From positions 105,379-169,378 of the forward strand of contig NZ_FODT01000011.1 in assembly GCF_900110435.1 (NCBI RefSeq): a stretch of DNA of 64,000 bases, in the 5' to 3' direction. The notes under the pieces are model-generated. The model was not told the DNA's origin. It searched no databases and was given only the letters and a program-made list of their open reading frames with translations. Shown piece after piece: positions 63,634 to 64,000 of the stretch; the first letter of the stretch is position 1; each line of letters begins with the position of its first letter. This DNA is from Rhodopseudomonas pseudopalustris. Lineage in GTDB: Bacteria > Pseudomonadota > Alphaproteobacteria > Rhizobiales > Xanthobacteraceae. Made by a program: the position numbers and the translations under genes.

Positions 63634-63822
63634 ATGGTGGACGGTGAAGACGACGACGCGCTCGCGCCCGACGATTTTCCGATCGAAGCCGAGCAGACGG
63701 CGCTGAAGACGCAGGACGGCGAGACCATCGCGCAAGCCAAGACCAAGCAGATCGCCGAAAACATCGCGCAGCGTCTCAATGAACAGGCGGACCGCGAGGA
63801 AGAGGATCGCTGGTCGGCGTGA
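63634..63822 (+). CDS. Small acidic protein of unknown function
   Basis: A 62-residue, highly charged protein (MVDGEDDDALAPDDFPIEAE, then TKQIAENIAQRLNEQADREE), probably a helix in the second half. GGAGG lies 8 nt before the ATG. Soluble; no recognised domain. Confidence 0.65.
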   Translation: MVDGEDDDALAPDDFPIEAEQTALKTQDGETIAQAKTKQIAENIAQRLNEQADREEEDRWSA

Positions 63823-63906
63823 CGCCAGCGTCGCGGTGACGCCGGCTCAGCGGCAAACTTGGAAGCGCTCCCGGAATTCCGAAGCTGCGCGTTGGAGGAA
63901 TTTCAC

Positions 63907-64000
63907 TCAGGGATTGCACGCCTCGCACAGACCGGGGTCCGCCGTCGGCACGGTGGCGACCGGGCGTTGCTCGCTGTGGCCGCAGGATCGGCACATCAGA
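63907..64000 (-). CDS. Small zinc-ribbon protein, possibly cut by window edge
   Basis: Reading from the edge, the frame gives MCRSCGHSEQRPV, then PTADPGLCEACNP and a stop at 63907-63909. Two C-x-x-C pairs form a zinc-ribbon pattern. It may be complete from the ATG near 63996 (about 29 residues) or be the C-terminus of a longer protein outside the window. Confidence 0.45.
   Translation of the reverse strand, partial: LMCRSCGHSEQRPVATVPTADPGLCEACNP

Overview
The window is a GC-rich stretch with dense, tightly packed genes. It looks like the chromosome of an alphaproteobacterium close to Rhodopseudomonas palustris / Bradyrhizobium. The clues are a cyoABCD-surf1-RegB/RegA gene order, a NAD-dependent fdsGBA formate dehydrogenase, an aerobic-type (cobN/cobO/cobQ/cobW/bluB) cobalamin locus, betaine-lipid genes btaA/btaB, and palindromic repeats of the kind common in that family. 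The species assignment is inference. I see no rRNA, tRNA, CRISPR array, integrase or intact insertion sequence.

Layout. (1) 1-2.9 kb: a gene start cut by the left edge, a GcvA-like LysR regulator, a remnant of a molybdenum storage protein gene, and an MHS-type MFS transporter. (2) 3-10 kb: the quinol oxidase operon cyoABCD, SURF1, and the redox two-component pair RegB/RegA (also called PrrBA, ActSR or RegSR). (3) 10-15.8 kb: a single-chain biotin-dependent acyl-CoA carboxylase, a ketopantoate-reductase-like protein and GMP reductase. (4) 15.8-24.7 kb: a divergent organic-acid module. On the minus strand lie a CaiB CoA-transferase, a MaoC hydratase, a CitE-type lyase and an IclR regulator. On the plus strand lie a DctPQM TRAP transporter, an acyl-CoA dehydrogenase and a second CoA-transferase. 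The intergenic region between the two arms carries four TTCAC half-sites in a regular 21-62-21 bp pattern. (5) 24.9-28.4 kb: an operon of an acyl-CoA dehydrogenase-like protein, a MoxR AAA+ ATPase and a CoxE-like VWA protein. (6) 28.5-33 kb: a large catalase with a C-terminal domain, a di-haem cytochrome c and a sorbosone-dehydrogenase-like protein. (7) 33-42 kb: a LysR regulator, fdsGBA, fdhD, fdsD and an OFA-family oxalate/formate transporter, all on the minus strand. (8) 42-44.3 kb: divergent btaA and btaB with a Pho-box-like element between them, followed by a broken sugE. (9) 44.4-59.8 kb: a large cobalamin region with two cobalamin riboswitches. One precedes a cobalt transporter, a BtuCDF-like ABC system and cobD. 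The other, on the opposite strand, precedes DUF1636-cobP-cobW-cobN-cobO, with cobQ further downstream; cobT-bluB runs the other way. (10) 59.8-64 kb: small conserved proteins (FmdB-type zinc ribbon, CutA, a DUF123 protein) and a YheT-like hydrolase.

Taken together, the window holds respiratory and redox control (cyo/Reg), formate oxidation to NADH, CoA-linked organic-acid catabolism, phosphate-sparing lipid synthesis, and cobalt uptake linked to B12 synthesis. The least explained parts are the TRAP/CoA-thioester module with its half-site array and a CoA-transferase lacking the usual catalytic glutamate, and the MoxR-VWA operon headed by an acyl-CoA dehydrogenase behind a palindromic operator.
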